The notes: generated from the letters alone by a model not told the origin. A stretch of 64,000 nucleotides of DNA from Streptomyces sp. TSRI0281 (GCF_001905125.1 NZ_LWLE01000023.1:124001-188000), one strand, 5' to 3'; shown: positions 26,263-38,126, counted from the first letter of the stretch. Program-made: numbers and translations.

Positions 26263-27249
26263 TCAGGGCCCGGCGAGCGGCCAGGCGTACGGCCCCTGCG
26301 GGTCGTCCAGCCAGGCCCACTGCCGGTCCGGCCCGACCGTGATGCCGTACCTCTCCCGCTGGGGGCGCCGCTCGCGCTGCCAGAGGGAGAGGGCCTCGTG
26401 CGGATCGAGGGTGCCCGCGGTCAGCGTCAGCAGGAAGCGGAAGAGTTCGTCGTCGATCACGTGCCTCGGCAGTCCGGCGAGGGGCTGGAGTTCGGCGGGC
26501 AGCGGCAGCGCACCGCGCAGGGGCACGAAGTACGCGGGGGTGGGCAGGAACCGTCCCTCCGCGTTCCGGCCGTGCGCCGTGTCGCGTACCCGCAGGGAGA
26601 TCAGTCCGGTGGCGAACGGGGCCAGAATCCGCGCGCCGTCCCGGCACTGCGCCGGCCAGGCCCACGGCACGGACGGCAGGGTGCAGGTCGCGATGATCCG
26701 GTCGTAGGGGGCCCGCGCCGGGCAGCCGCGTGCGCCGTCCCCCGTGATCACCGCCGGGCGGTATCCGGCGGCGGCCAGATGACGGCGGGCCGACTCCGTG
26801 ATCTCCGGGTCCAGATCGACGGTGGTCACCGCCCGGTCGCCGAGCCGGTGGGAGAGCAGCGCCGCGTTGTATCCGGTGCCCGCACCGATCTCCAGGACGG
26901 TGTGCCCGTCCCGTACGTCCAGTTCGTCGAGCATCAGGGCCATCAGCGAGGGCTGGCTGCTCGACGAGATCAGTTCGCCGTCCCTGATCCGGGTGGCGAG
27001 CGGCGCGTCCGCGTACACCTCGCGCAGCCAGCGTCCGCGGCGTACCGGGTCGGGGTCCTCGCCCCACAGCCGCTCGTAGCCGCGGATCCCGCCCACGGAG
27101 AAGTACGGCACGAACAGATGGCGCGGTACGTCCTCGAACGCGGCGCGCCAGGCGGGGTCCGTCAGGCCGCCGCGCGCCGCGATGGCCCGTGCCATGGACC
27201 ACCGTGCCTCGTCGGCGTCGGCCGCGAACTGTTCCTGGTGTCCGCCCAT
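26263..27249 (-). CDS. PCMT-like SAM-dependent methyltransferase
   Basis: This 328-residue protein has the protein-L-isoaspartate O-methyltransferase fold: VPRHLFVPYF, SSSSQPSLMALMLDELDV, SAM-binding motif I VLEIGAGTGYNAALLS, VTTVDLDPEI and GARGCPARAPYDRI. Such enzymes methylate isoaspartyl residues for protein repair, but actinobacteria have many paralogues with other or unknown substrates. It is longer than canonical PCMT (about 210-220), with roughly 100 extra C-terminal residues. It converges with the FHA gene and diverges from the globin gene. It has no RiPP precursor neighbour, so a repair-type role is more likely than natural-product tailoring. Confidence 0.85.
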   Translation of the reverse strand: MGGHQEQFAADADEARWSMARAIAARGGLTDPAWRAAFEDVPRHLFVPYFSVGGIRGYERLWGEDPDPVRRGRWLREVYADAPLATRIRDGELISSSSQPSLMALMLDELDVRDGHTVLEIGAGTGYNAALLSHRLGDRAVTTVDLDPEITESARRHLAAAGYRPAVITGDGARGCPARAPYDRIIATCTLPSVPWAWPAQCRDGARILAPFATGLISLRVRDTAHGRNAEGRFLPTPAYFVPLRGALPLPAELQPLAGLPRHVIDDELFRFLLTLTAGTLDPHEALSLWQRERRPQRERYGITVGPDRQWAWLDDPQGPYAWPLAGP

Positions 27250-27383
27250 GTCCCCACTGTCCTGCGGCGGCGCGCCAAGAGCCAGTGTGCGGGCCGAGTG
27301 GCCGAGCGGGGCCCCGGACAGGTGTGCGGGACGAAGGACCTAGGACCCGGGACCTCGGCCGGTGCGTCTGCGACCATGGACGG

Positions 27384-27788
27384 GTGACAGAGATTCCGCA
27401 CGGCACGCTTCAGGAGCAGACCTTCTACGAGCAGGTCGGCGGCGAGGAGACCTTCCGGCGCCTGGTCCACCGCTTCTACGAGGGGGTCGCGGGCGACGAA
27501 CTGCTGCGGCCGATGTACCCGGAGGAGGATCTGGGCCCGGCCGAGGAGCGGTTCACGCTGTTCCTGATCCAGTACTGGGGCGGCCCGCGGACCTACAGCG
27601 ATCAGCGCGGACACCCTCGGCTGCGGATGCGGCACGTCCCGTTCCGGGTGGACCGGGCCGCTCATGACGCCTGGCTCGGTCATATGCGGGTCGCTCTCGA
27701 CGAGCTCGGCCTGGCGCCCGAGCACGAGCAGCAATTGTGGAAATACCTGACATATGCCGCCGCGTCGATGATCAATACCGTCGACTGA
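27384..27788 (+). CDS. group II truncated hemoglobin (TrHbO-like)
   Basis: The GTG at 27384 gives 134 residues, the usual size of a 2-over-2 globin. Motifs: TFYEQVGGEETFRRLVHRFY (A and B helices), LRPMYPEEDLGPAEERF, the group II Trp in LIQYWGGP, and proximal His in RMRHVPF. It binds O2 or NO at a heme and is generally linked to redox or nitrosative-stress handling. It is divergent from the methyltransferase gene and is followed by 145 bases before the ABC operon. Confidence 0.93.
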   Translation: MTEIPHGTLQEQTFYEQVGGEETFRRLVHRFYEGVAGDELLRPMYPEEDLGPAEERFTLFLIQYWGGPRTYSDQRGHPRLRMRHVPFRVDRAAHDAWLGHMRVALDELGLAPEHEQQLWKYLTYAAASMINTVD

Positions 27789-27933
27789 TATCCGGAATAC
27801 GGTACTCCACCCCCGAATAACGGTCACGATCGCATCAAGGTGCCCCCGTAAGCGGTTTCCAGAACCCTGTGCCCTCTGAAAGCATCACGGGGACGTCGGG
27901 GGGCGTGTGCGTTCAGGGGTTCTGGGGGAATAA

Positions 27934-30900
27934 GTGACGGGGTTCGTCTTTCTGCGGGTGAGGGCGCATCGGCTCCTTCTCGCCGCGGCTCTCCTGGCCG
28001 TGCTGCTCACCACATCGGTACTGGCCGCGCTCACCGCGTTCTCCGGTTCCGTCGGGGATGCCGCGCTGCGGCACACGCTCACCCACCGGTCCGCGGCCTC
28101 CGCCTCGCTGTTCGTCTCGGCACAGGTGGACCGGGAGCAGCGCGGCGACGCGGAGAAGGCCACCCGCAAGGCGGCCCACGACACCTTCGGCGGGCTGCCC
28201 GTCACCGTACGGAAGCTGGAGAGCTCGGGGCCGTACGCGCTGCCGCGCGACCTCCAGTCCCCGGCCGCCCGGCGCGGTGAACCCGATCTCACCCACTTCG
28301 CCGCGCTCGACCGCGGCCGCGTCCGGCTCACGGAAGGCCGCCTTCCGGCGGGTGCGAACGGGGACGGCCCCGTGCAGGTGGCCCTGCCCGGTGCCGCCGC
28401 CGAGGTCCTGAAGCTGAAGCCGGGCACCCGGCTCACCCTCACCGACCGGCTGGGCGGCAAGCCGCAGCAGATCCTGATCACCGGCCTGTACGAGGCGTCC
28501 GACCAGGCCGACACGTACTGGCAGCTGGACACGCTCGGCGGGCGCGGCGTCCGCAAGGTCGTCTTCACCACCTACGGTCCCCTGCTCACCGACCCCTCCG
28601 TCCTCGGCTCCGGCCGGATCAGCGCCGGCGAGACGTCCTGGCTGGCCACGGCCGACTTCACCGACGTGACCACCGGCTCGATGGACGCGCTGCACAAGGC
28701 GTCGACGGAGGGGCCGAAGGCCCTGCTGGCCACGCCGGTGTTCAAGGACGGCGCCAACGCGCGGACCTCGCTGCCCACCGTGCTCGACCAGATCGACCGG
28801 GCGCTCCTGGTCTCGCGTTCGACGCTGATGATCGTCGCGGTGCAGCTGGTGCTGCTCGCGGCGTACGCACTGCTGCTCGTGGCCCGGCTGCTGAGCAGCG
28901 AACGCGGCGGCGAGACCGAGCTGTTGCGGGCCCGCGGCGGTTCACGGGGCCGGATCACCTCGTTCGCGGCGATCGAGGCGCTGATGCTCGCGGTACCCGC
29001 CGCCGTCATCGCCCCGCTGCTCGCGGGGCCGCTGACCCGGCTGCTGGCGGAGCGCAGCGTGCTCTCCCGGATCGGGCTGCGGTTCGAGGAGGCGACGACC
29101 GGCACGGTGTGGCTGGTCGCCGCCACCGTCGCGCTGGCCTGCGCACTCGCCGTGGTGGCGCCCGCGCTGGCCGCCAGCGCGGGCGGTGGCCGCCGGGCGC
29201 GGGCCGCCGCGCTCCCCGGGCCGGTGCGCGCCGGTGCCGACGTCGGGCTGCTCCTGATCGCCGCGGTGGCGTACTGGCAGCTGGACCGGCAGACCGGCGG
29301 CTCCGGCAACGGGGCACTCAGCGGTGACCGGGAGGGCGACCTCGGGATCGATCCGCTGCTGGTGGCCGCGCCCGCGCTGGCGCTGCTCGCGGGCACCGTA
29401 CTGACGCTGAGGCTGCTGCCCCCGGCGGCGAAGCTCGCGGAGCGCCGCGCGGCGGGTGGCCGCGGACTGCCCGCGGCGCTGGCCGGCTGGCAGTTCAGCC
29501 GACGGCCGCTGCGCGGTGCCGGACCGGTGCTGCTGCTGGTCCTCTCGGTCGCGATGGGCATGCTGGCGATCGGTCAGAGCGCGTCCTGGAACCGCTCGCA
29601 GGGCGACCAGGCGGACTTCAGGTCCGGTGCGTCGGTCCGCATGGTGGGCGGGCTCAGCGGCGATCCGGCGAAGGCGGGCGCGTACGTGGGACTTCCGGGG
29701 GTACGGGAGGCGGCGCCCGCCTACCGCACGGGCGTGGAACTCTCCGGTGACCGCACGGCCCAGGTCATCGCCCTGGACACCGCGCACGCCGACGAGGGCA
29801 TGCTGATGCGCCCGGACCTCGGGGACGGGACGCCGCAGCGGCTGTTCGACGCGATCGCCCCGGCGAAGACGGCCCGTACCGGGCTGCTGCTGCCCAAGGG
29901 CAGCGAGCGGTTGACGTTCGACGCGCGGATCAGCGGCCCGTCGAAGAAGTCCCGCGACGAGCAGTCGGACTCCTGGGCCCCGGACCGGGTGCCTGTGGTG
30001 ACCGTCCTGCTGGAGGACCGTTACGGCATCCCGTACCGGACTCTCGCCGGGCCCGTGCCGGCCGACGGCCGGCCGCACACCCTCTCGATCGCGGTGGCCG
30101 CCGCGGGCGAACTGGCCGTGACCGGCTTCGAGGTGGACGACCGGCTGCCCGCCGAGGCACAGCAGCGCCGGTTCTCCGTGAGCGGACTCGGTGCGGTGAC
30201 CGCCGACGGCGGCCGGCTCCCGGTGCACGCCCAGAAGGGGCTGCGCTGGGTGGGCGCCACCATGCTCACCGAATTCGGCGAGGAGCAGCCGGGCGAGACT
30301 CCGGTCCAGAAGAACGAGCCCGGCGGCGCCCCGGACTTCAGCTACAGCACCGGGTCCTCCGAGGACGCCGTGTCGGACTACGCGACCTCGAACGGTTCGC
30401 TGCGCATCACCACCGCCCGCGCGAAGGCCGCACCGGTCAGGGCCGTGGCGACGGACGCGTATCTGAAGGCCTCCGGCGCGAAGCTGGGCCAGCGGGTCGA
30501 CCTCACGCTGGCCGGGAACACGGTCCGGGTGACCCTGGTGAAGTCCGTGCGCCAACTGCCCACGACCGGACCCGGCGCCCTCACGGAGTCCCGGGATTCG
30601 CTGACCCGGACCAAGGACGGCGGGGCCCTGCTGCTCGACCTCCGGTCCGTCACCGATCTGCTCGCCCAACGGCCGGGCGCCACCATCGCCGCCACCGAGT
30701 GGTGGCTGAGCACCGAGGCGGGTGACGCCTCGAAGGTCGCCGCCGCGCTGCGCAAGCTGCCCGACACCGACCCGGCGCAGGTCGAGGTGCGCGACGAGAC
30801 GGCCCAGGAGCTGGTCAACGACCCGCTGGGGGCGGGACCGCAGTCCGCGCTGCTCGCCGTGGCCGTGGTGGCCGCCGCGCTGGCGGCGGTCGGCTTCGCG

Positions 30901-31257
30901 GTCAGCGTCGTCGGCTCGCAGCGCGAACGGTCCGCCGAATTCGCCGTCCTGCGGGCGCTGGGGGCACCGCGCCGCAAGCTGGCCCGGATGATCGCCGCCG
31001 AACAGGGCGTGCTGATCGCCATCGCACTGCTGGTCGGGCTGGCCCTCGGAGCCGTACTGACCAGGGCCGTCGTGCCACTCATCGTGCTGACCGGGCAGGC
31101 GACCCAGCCGGTGCCCGAGGTGCTGGTGCACCTGCCGGCCGGACAGGTCGCCGCACTGCTGGCCGGGGTCGCCGCACTGCCGCTGCTGATCGTCGCGGCG
31201 ATCACGCTGCGCCGCGCCGACCCCGCGGTATCGCTGCGCCACCAGGGGGACAACTGA
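27934..31257 (+). CDS. FtsX/MacB-type ABC transporter permease, large
   Basis: This 1107-residue membrane protein starts at a GTG preceded by a GGGGGAA. An N-terminal helix (RLLLAAALLAVLLTTSVLAALTAF) is followed by a large external domain, then an FtsX helix group at about 290-500 (LMIVAVQLVLLAAYALLLVARLL; TGTVWLVAATVALACALAVVAPAL). A second external domain is followed by a C-terminal FtsX core at about 970-1100 (SALLAVAVVAAALAAVGFAVSVVGSQRERSAEFAVLRALGAPRRKL). Two FtsX cores in one chain mean it is a fused tandem permease. Proteins like this use ATP energy in mechanotransmission, peptide or lipoprotein export rather than classical transport. It is one base from the next gene and pairs with it and with the ATPase. 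Confidence 0.85.
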   Translation: MTGFVFLRVRAHRLLLAAALLAVLLTTSVLAALTAFSGSVGDAALRHTLTHRSAASASLFVSAQVDREQRGDAEKATRKAAHDTFGGLPVTVRKLESSGPYALPRDLQSPAARRGEPDLTHFAALDRGRVRLTEGRLPAGANGDGPVQVALPGAAAEVLKLKPGTRLTLTDRLGGKPQQILITGLYEASDQADTYWQLDTLGGRGVRKVVFTTYGPLLTDPSVLGSGRISAGETSWLATADFTDVTTGSMDALHKASTEGPKALLATPVFKDGANARTSLPTVLDQIDRALLVSRSTLMIVAVQLVLLAAYALLLVARLLSSERGGETELLRARGGSRGRITSFAAIEALMLAVPAAVIAPLLAGPLTRLLAERSVLSRIGLRFEEATTGTVWLVAATVALACALAVVAPALAASAGGGRRARAAALPGPVRAGADVGLLLIAAVAYWQLDRQTGGSGNGALSGDREGDLGIDPLLVAAPALALLAGTVLTLRLLPPAAKLAERRAAGGRGLPAALAGWQFSRRPLRGAGPVLLLVLSVAMGMLAIGQSASWNRSQGDQADFRSGASVRMVGGLSGDPAKAGAYVGLPGVREAAPAYRTGVELSGDRTAQVIALDTAHADEGMLMRPDLGDGTPQRLFDAIAPAKTARTGLLLPKGSERLTFDARISGPSKKSRDEQSDSWAPDRVPVVTVLLEDRYGIPYRTLAGPVPADGRPHTLSIAVAAAGELAVTGFEVDDRLPAEAQQRRFSVSGLGAVTADGGRLPVHAQKGLRWVGATMLTEFGEEQPGETPVQKNEPGGAPDFSYSTGSSEDAVSDYATSNGSLRITTARAKAAPVRAVATDAYLKASGAKLGQRVDLTLAGNTVRVTLVKSVRQLPTTGPGALTESRDSLTRTKDGGALLLDLRSVTDLLAQRPGATIAATEWWLSTEAGDASKVAAALRKLPDTDPAQVEVRDETAQELVNDPLGAGPQSALLAVAVVAAALAAVGFAVSVVGSQRERSAEFAVLRALGAPRRKLARMIAAEQGVLIAIALLVGLALGAVLTRAVVPLIVLTGQATQPVPEVLVHLPAGQVAALLAGVAALPLLIVAAITLRRADPAVSLRHQGDN

Positions 31258-31258
31258 C

Positions 31259-34137
31259 ATGAGCGCCGACCAGAACCAGAACACCGGCGCGCCCGGCGGA
31301 GCGGAGAAGACCCCGGCCGCCGCCGGAGGACCGGGCACGGCCGTCGCCCGGCGCGCCGCCGCCTGCGCCCCGTGGGTCCGCACCCGGCTGCGTACCGCCC
31401 CCGGCGCCGCGGCGGCACTCGCGGGTCTCGTGCTGCTGACCACGTTCCTCGCCGCTTCGTTCCCGCGCTCCGTGGAGGCGTACGAGACGGACGGGCTGCG
31501 GCACGACATCGTCGCGGCCTCGCCCAGCCGGAGCGTCCTCGAAGTGACGTCGCCGCCGCCCGCCCCGGACCTGCGGCCGGAGGTCCAGGACGCCGCGGTG
31601 CGGGGCGCCGGGATGTCCAGGGTCGACGCCGCGCTGATGAAGGCGCTGCCGGAACCGGTACGGCCCGACGCCGCGCGCTCGTCCTACGGGGTGCACACCA
31701 CGGCTCCCGCCGTCGCGACCGAGCCGTGGCTGCCCCGGCCGGACGGCCTCGCCCCGCAGTTCACCTACGCCACCGCGTCGGCGCTCGACAAGCACAGCAC
31801 CCTGCGCTCCGGACAGTGGCCGGCCGTCCGAGGCGAGGTCTCCGCGGACAGCCGGGAGGTGGAGGCCGCGGTGACCGCCGAGACGGCGTCCGCCCTGAAG
31901 ATGAAGGTCGGCTCCACGCTCTCGGTGCCCACCCGGACCGGTGCCCCGCTGACCGTCCGTATCACCGGCATCGTCACTCCCCTGCGCCCCACCGAGAGCT
32001 TCTGGTCCGTCGAGCCGCTGTTCAGGGGACCGGCACTGATCCCGGAGCGCGGGAGTTCGGAACCGAAGAACTACTGGACGGCCGCCCTGCTGCTGCCCCC
32101 GGACGCCGCACCCGCCCTGCTGGCCACGATGAACGAGCCGGAGCTGTACTGGCGGATCGCCCCGGACGCCGCTCACCTCACCGGGCTCGACGTGTCGGGG
32201 CTGCGGTCCGCCGTCGCCTCGCTGGAGAGCGGCCCCGAGCTGCTGAAGCTGCGCGACATCGCCGGGCCCACCGCGACGCTCACCACCGATCTGGACGAGA
32301 TCGTCATCGCCCACACCCGGATGCGGTCGGCGATCAGTCCCGTCGTGACGGTCGCCGCCGTCGGGATCGGGGCGGTCGCCGCCGTCGTCCTGCTGATGAC
32401 GGGCGGGCTGATCGGCGCCCGCCGCCACCACGAACTGGCCCTGCTGCGCTCGCGCGGCGGCTCCCTGCGGGGCATCGGCCGCCGCCTCTTCGCGGAGACC
32501 GCGGTGACCGTGCTGCCCGCGGCGGCGCTCGGGCTGCTGCTCGCCGTGCTGACCGTCGGACAGGCCCGGTTGTGGCCCGCGGTCGCCGCCGCCGCGGCCG
32601 TGACCGTACTGGTCTGCGCCGCGCTGCCGCTCCGTACGACCCTGCGGCACATCCGGCCGCAACTGCACGGCGCCCGCGACGACATGATGAACGCCCGGCC
32701 CTCGCGTCGGCGCACCGTCGCCGAACTGACCCTGCTCGTCCTGGCGATCGGCGCGGTCGCCGCGCTGCGCCGCCGGGGCACGGACGCGGACGGCGGTACC
32801 GATCTGCTGGTCAGCTCGGCGCCCGTGCTGGTCGGGCTGATCGCGGCCCTCGTCCTCGTACGGCTCTATCCGCTGCCCCTGCGGCTGGCGTCGCGTCCCG
32901 TCGCCCGGCTGCGCGGGGCCATCGGCTTCCTGTCGCTGGCCCGCGCCGGGCGCGCCTCCTCCAGCGGCACCCTGCCGCTGCTCGCGCTGCTGATCGCGCT
33001 GACCACCGCGGCGTTCGGCGGTTCGGTGCTCGCCGGGGTCGGGGACGCCCGCGGCGACGCAGCGCTGAAGGCCGTCGGGGCGGATGCCCGGATCAGCGGT
33101 CCGGGCGATCGCAGCACGCTGCCGGACGGCTTCGCCGACCGGGTGCGCGCGGTGCGCGGAGTCGATGACGTGGCGCCCGTCCAGATCGACTACGGCGTTC
33201 TGCTGCCGCCCGCCGCGAACGGCTCCGAGGACGCGAAGGGCGCCACTCTGGTGGGCGTCGAACCCGAGTCGTACGCACGGCTGGCGCGCGCGACCGGTCT
33301 CAAGGCGTTCCCCGGCGACCGGTTGAAGGCCACCGGCTCGGCCGCCCCGGTCCCGAGGGGGACCTTCCCGTCACTCGACCGGGTACTGCCCGTGATCGCC
33401 TCGCCCTCGGTCGCCGAACGGCTCGGCGACCAGCCGCAGGACATCGAGTCGCTGGCCGGGGACTTCAAGGTGCGGGTCGTGGGCGTCCAGCCGAGCACAT
33501 CGGCGGTGGCGGACTCCGACTTCATGATCGTCAATACCGCGTCGCTCTCCGAAGGCCATCCCACCACGCTGCTCGTCACGGGCCCGGGTGCGGACGCGAA
33601 GGGGCTGCGCGCCGCCGCGCACGACACGGGCAAGGACTTCGCCGTACAGCTGCGGTCCGAGGAACTCGACGCGTTCGTCGACACCCCGATGCAGGCGGGC
33701 GCCGAGCGGATCTACGCGGCGGCGATCGCGGCGGGCGCCGGTTACGCGCTGCTGGCCGTGCTGCTGTCGCTGCTCCAGACCGCGCCGGAGCGCACCACGC
33801 TGCTGGCCCGGCTGCGCACGATGGGACTCACCACCGGGCAGGGCAGGCGGCTCCTCGCGTTCGAGGCGATGCCGCAGGCGCTGCTGGCGGCCGTCGGCGG
33901 CCTGCTCGTCGGCTGGGCGACCATCGTCCTGCTGGCACCCGGGGTGAACCTGGTCACGCTGGCCCTGGCCGGCGCTCCCGGAACCGCCCAGCACACCGTT
34001 TCGCTGCGGGCCGACCCCTGGTCGCTGGTGCTTCCGGCGCTCGGGGTCATCGTTCTCGCCGCCGCCGTGGCCGGCGTCCAGGCCTGGTGGGCGAGCCGCC
34101 GCGGCTCGATCACCGAACTCAGGGCAGGAGACACCCG

Positions 34138-34141
<4 letters not shown>
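31259..34141 (+). CDS. FtsX/MacB-type ABC transporter permease, second subunit
   Basis: This 960-residue partner has the same organisation: an N-terminal helix (AAALAGLVLLTTFLAASFPRSVEAY), a large external domain, a first FtsX core (ISPVVTVAAVGIGAVAAVVLLMTGG with the ARRHHELALLRSRGGSLRGI loop) and a C-terminal core (ERIYAAAIAAGAGYALLAVLLSLLQTAPERTTLLARLRTMGL is the matching region). The stop overlaps the ATPase start as ATGA. Both permeases are of tandem type, so a heterodimer would display four FtsX cores, a larger assembly than LolCDE or MacB. Substrate unknown. Confidence 0.83.
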
Positions 34142-35103
<962 letters not shown>

Positions 35104-35158
35104 AGCCGCGGACGGGGCGGGGCCGGGCGCGGCGGGCCGGGGAGCACCGCGCGGGCAG

Positions 35159-35226
35159 GGTGCACGGAGCGCGGCACGTCACGCGCGAGCACGGTGCACG
35201 GAACGTGGCACGACGCGTGCGAGCAG
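35159..35226. repeat. two 34-bp imperfect direct repeats
   Basis: Units 35159-35192 and 35193-35226 both begin GGTGCACGGA and end GCGAGCA, with about four differences and a 2-base shift. They lie in the 230-base gap after the ABC ATPase, in otherwise very GC-rich non-coding sequence. No palindrome or coding signal accompanies them. Confidence 0.6.
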
Positions 35227-35334
35227 GGCAAGTAGGGCTGGCACCAGGGCAGTTCGAGGGGCTGTCCCGATGGTGGCGGCACCCTGTGCGCTCGTAGCGT
35301 CGGTCAGGTCATTCCACCTGTTCCGAGGAGCACC

Positions 35335-36888
35335 ATGCGCGTCGCCCCCCTGTCCTTCGCCGGCCTGGGACTGGCCGGTCTGCTCGCGGGTGCGGTGCCC
35401 GCGAGCACGGCCGCTCCATCACCCGCCCCCGCCCCCGCGCACCAGCGCCTCGACTGGGGGCCCTGCCCGGACCGGTACGGGGACCTGAACGCGGCGGGCG
35501 CCCAGTGCGCCGATGTCACCGTGCCCCTCGACCACGCCGATCCCGGCGGCCGGACGATCCGGGTCGCCCTCTCCCGTATCAAGGCCACGGACCCCTCCCG
35601 GCGTCGCGGCATCCTCCTCTCCAACCCGGGCGGACCGGGCGGGACCGGGCTGGACAACACCCTGCGCCTGCGGCCGGCGCTCGGGGACGTGGCGGACCGC
35701 TACGACCTGATCGGCTTCGATCCGCGCTTCCTCGGCGACTCCACCCCGGTCGGCTGCGCCCCGGCGGCACCGGCCGTACCGCCCGGACCCGTCACCTCCG
35801 CACGGCAGGACTTCGACAGATCGGTCCGCTCGGCCCGTGACACCGCACGGCGCTGCGGCCGGTACGGGGACAACGCCACGCTGCTCCCGCACGCCTCCTC
35901 GCGCAATGTCGCCCGTGACATGGACGTGATCCGGGCGGCGCTGGGCGAGCGCAGGCTCTCGTACTACGGCATCTCGTACGGGGCCGATCTGGGCGCCGTC
36001 TACACCCAGTTGTTCCCGCGGCGGGCGGACCGGATGGTGATCGACTCCAGCACCGACCCGACGGCCACCCAGTACGAACTGTTCCGGTCGGCCGGGAAGC
36101 CGCTCGAAGAGGCCCTGGACGCCTGGGCCGGCTGGACCGCCCGGCACCACGGCACCTACGCGCTGGGCCGCACGGCCACCGAGGTGCGGGCCCGCGTGCA
36201 GCGGCTCCTCGACGGGGCGGAGAGGCACCCGGTGCCCGTCGCCGGTATCCGGCTGGACGCCCCCGTCCTGCGGCTGGTGCTCCGGCAGCTGATCCAGCAC
36301 GAGGAGTACGACGCGGCGCTCGCGGGCACCGTACGGGACCTGGTGGACGCGGCCGCCGGAAAGCCGGTCGAGCCCGGTCCGGAACTGGCCGCGATGCTGG
36401 AGCTGCTCACCTCCCCCGAGCTGGCGGACGGCATGCTGGGCGGTGCGGTGTTCATGTGCGGGGACGGCGGCTGGCCGTCCGGCGGGTGGCCGGCGGACCC
36501 GGAGACGTACTGGAAGAACTCCGTGCGCAGCCGGGCCGAGCAGCCCGTCTTCGGTCCGTTCGTGAACGGGATGACGGCCCCGTGCGCCTTCTGGGAGACG
36601 GAACCGGCCGAGCCCGGCACGACGATCGGCAACGACGTACCCGTCCTGATGCTCCAGGCCCGCCGGGACAACAACGTGCCCTACGAAGGGGCGTTGGCCC
36701 TGCACCGCAGGCTGACCGGTTCGCGGCTGGTGACGGCGGACATCCGCTCGCACGGCGTCTACGGACGCGCAATCGACGGGCTGCGGCCGGTGCCCTGCGC
36801 CGACCGGGCCGTCAACGACTATCTGCGCGACGGCACCCTGCCCGCGCACGACCTCACCTGCCCCGCGACCCGGAGGTCCGAGCGATGA
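35335..36888 (+). CDS. secreted tripeptidyl-aminopeptidase-like alpha/beta hydrolase
   Basis: This 517-residue protein has a Sec signal peptide (MRVAPLSFAGLGLAGLLAG, cleavage near ASTAA) and an alpha/beta-hydrolase fold with oxyanion loop NPGGPG (97-102), nucleophile elbow GISYGA (Ser214), and C-terminal TAP-like region with acid Asp in ARRDNNVP and His in SHGVYG. It matches the Streptomyces TAP/SlpD/SlpE family of secreted peptidases that cut di- or tripeptides from protein N-termini. GAGGAG precedes the ATG. Its stop overlaps the next gene as ATGA, so the two secreted serine hydrolases are cotranscribed. Confidence 0.88.
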   Translation: MRVAPLSFAGLGLAGLLAGAVPASTAAPSPAPAPAHQRLDWGPCPDRYGDLNAAGAQCADVTVPLDHADPGGRTIRVALSRIKATDPSRRRGILLSNPGGPGGTGLDNTLRLRPALGDVADRYDLIGFDPRFLGDSTPVGCAPAAPAVPPGPVTSARQDFDRSVRSARDTARRCGRYGDNATLLPHASSRNVARDMDVIRAALGERRLSYYGISYGADLGAVYTQLFPRRADRMVIDSSTDPTATQYELFRSAGKPLEEALDAWAGWTARHHGTYALGRTATEVRARVQRLLDGAERHPVPVAGIRLDAPVLRLVLRQLIQHEEYDAALAGTVRDLVDAAAGKPVEPGPELAAMLELLTSPELADGMLGGAVFMCGDGGWPSGGWPADPETYWKNSVRSRAEQPVFGPFVNGMTAPCAFWETEPAEPGTTIGNDVPVLMLQARRDNNVPYEGALALHRRLTGSRLVTADIRSHGVYGRAIDGLRPVPCADRAVNDYLRDGTLPAHDLTCPATRRSER

Positions 36889-38126
36889 TCAGCAGGCGTA
36901 CGGGCCTCACGGCCACCGCGGCGGCGCTGCTGGCAGGCGCGGCCGGACCGGCGGCGGCGGCCACCCGCCCGGCCCCCGCCCCCGCAACTGCCACCCGTGC
37001 GGCGCGGCCCACGAACCCGGCGGCACGGCACCGCCTGCGGATCGACGCGGACGCGATCGTGGCGACCGGGGCCACCGGGGTGGTCGCCGAGGTCCAGAGT
37101 GCGCTCGGCAGCAGGACGGCGGCCTCCGGAACGGCCGATCCGGCGGACCCGGGCACCCCGGTCCCCCGGAACGCCTCGTACCGGATCGGGAGCGACACCA
37201 AGACCTTCACCGCCACCCTCGCCCTGCAGCTGATCGGCGAGGGCCGGCTCGCGCTGGACGACACGGTCGAACGGTGGCTGCCGGGATTGGTGCGGGGCAA
37301 TGGCAACGACGGCACCCGGATCACCGTGCGCGATCTGCTCGGCCAGACCAGCGGGCTCAACGACTACCTCGCGGTGTCGCCCGACGCCGCGGAGGCGTTC
37401 ACCCCGGAGGGCTATCACCGCTCACGGTTCCGCTCGCAGACCGCCCGCGAGCAGGTGGCGGCCGCCCTGAGCCGGCCTCCCCAGTGGCTTCCGGACCCCG
37501 TCGGCTCCCCCGGCGGAAAACGGCGTTGGGGCTACTCCAACACCAACTACACCCTCATGGGCCTGGTGATCGAGGAGGTGACGGGGCACCCCTGGGCGCA
37601 GGAGATCCACGACCGGATCATCGAACCTCTCGGCCTGCGCCACACGTTCTCGCCGGGCACCTCCCCCTACGTCCCGGCCCCGACCGCCACCGCGTACACC
37701 AGGTTCCCCGGCGAGGACGGCTTCACGGACACGACGCTGGCGTACGGGGGCGGCGCCGACGGCTGCCTGATCAGCGACACCCATGACCACGGCCGCTTCC
37801 TGCGCGCGTTGATGGGCGGCCGGCTGCTTCGCCCGGCCCAACTGGCGGCGATGAAGGAGACGGTGGCCGCCGACGACTGGATCGACGCGCCCGGGGTGCG
37901 CTACGGGCTGGGGATCGCCTGGCGGCCGGTGGCGGGGAGCCGCGGCGGCGTCTGGTTCCACGGGGGCACACATCTGGGCGTCGTCTCGGAGAGCGGGGTG
38001 ACACCGGACGGTGAACGGGCCGCGACCAGCGCCACGTTCACGCTGCGCATGGGCGGCGCGGGCCAGGACGCCCAGGACCGGGCGGCCCGCCGACTGGTGG
38101 ACCGGGCGCTGACGGGCCGGTGGTGA
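36885..38126 (+). CDS. secreted class C beta-lactamase-type serine hydrolase (D-alanyl-D-alanine carboxypeptidase-like)
   Basis: This 413-residue protein begins with a twin-arginine-like signal (SRRTGL followed by an Ala-rich core) and carries the serine beta-lactamase-fold motifs: SxxK as SDTK (Ser103, Lys106), YxN as YSN, and HxG as HGG in place of KTG. This pattern fits the class C beta-lactamase/DD-peptidase/esterase family (Pfam Beta-lactamase). Secreted family members trim peptidoglycan or hydrolyse D-amino-acid peptides or esters; antibiotic resistance is not implied. It overlaps and follows the peptidase gene, suggesting joint extracellular peptide hydrolysis. Confidence 0.87.
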   Translation: MISRRTGLTATAAALLAGAAGPAAAATRPAPAPATATRAARPTNPAARHRLRIDADAIVATGATGVVAEVQSALGSRTAASGTADPADPGTPVPRNASYRIGSDTKTFTATLALQLIGEGRLALDDTVERWLPGLVRGNGNDGTRITVRDLLGQTSGLNDYLAVSPDAAEAFTPEGYHRSRFRSQTAREQVAAALSRPPQWLPDPVGSPGGKRRWGYSNTNYTLMGLVIEEVTGHPWAQEIHDRIIEPLGLRHTFSPGTSPYVPAPTATAYTRFPGEDGFTDTTLAYGGGADGCLISDTHDHGRFLRALMGGRLLRPAQLAAMKETVAADDWIDAPGVRYGLGIAWRPVAGSRGGVWFHGGTHLGVVSESGVTPDGERAATSATFTLRMGGAGQDAQDRAARRLVDRALTGRW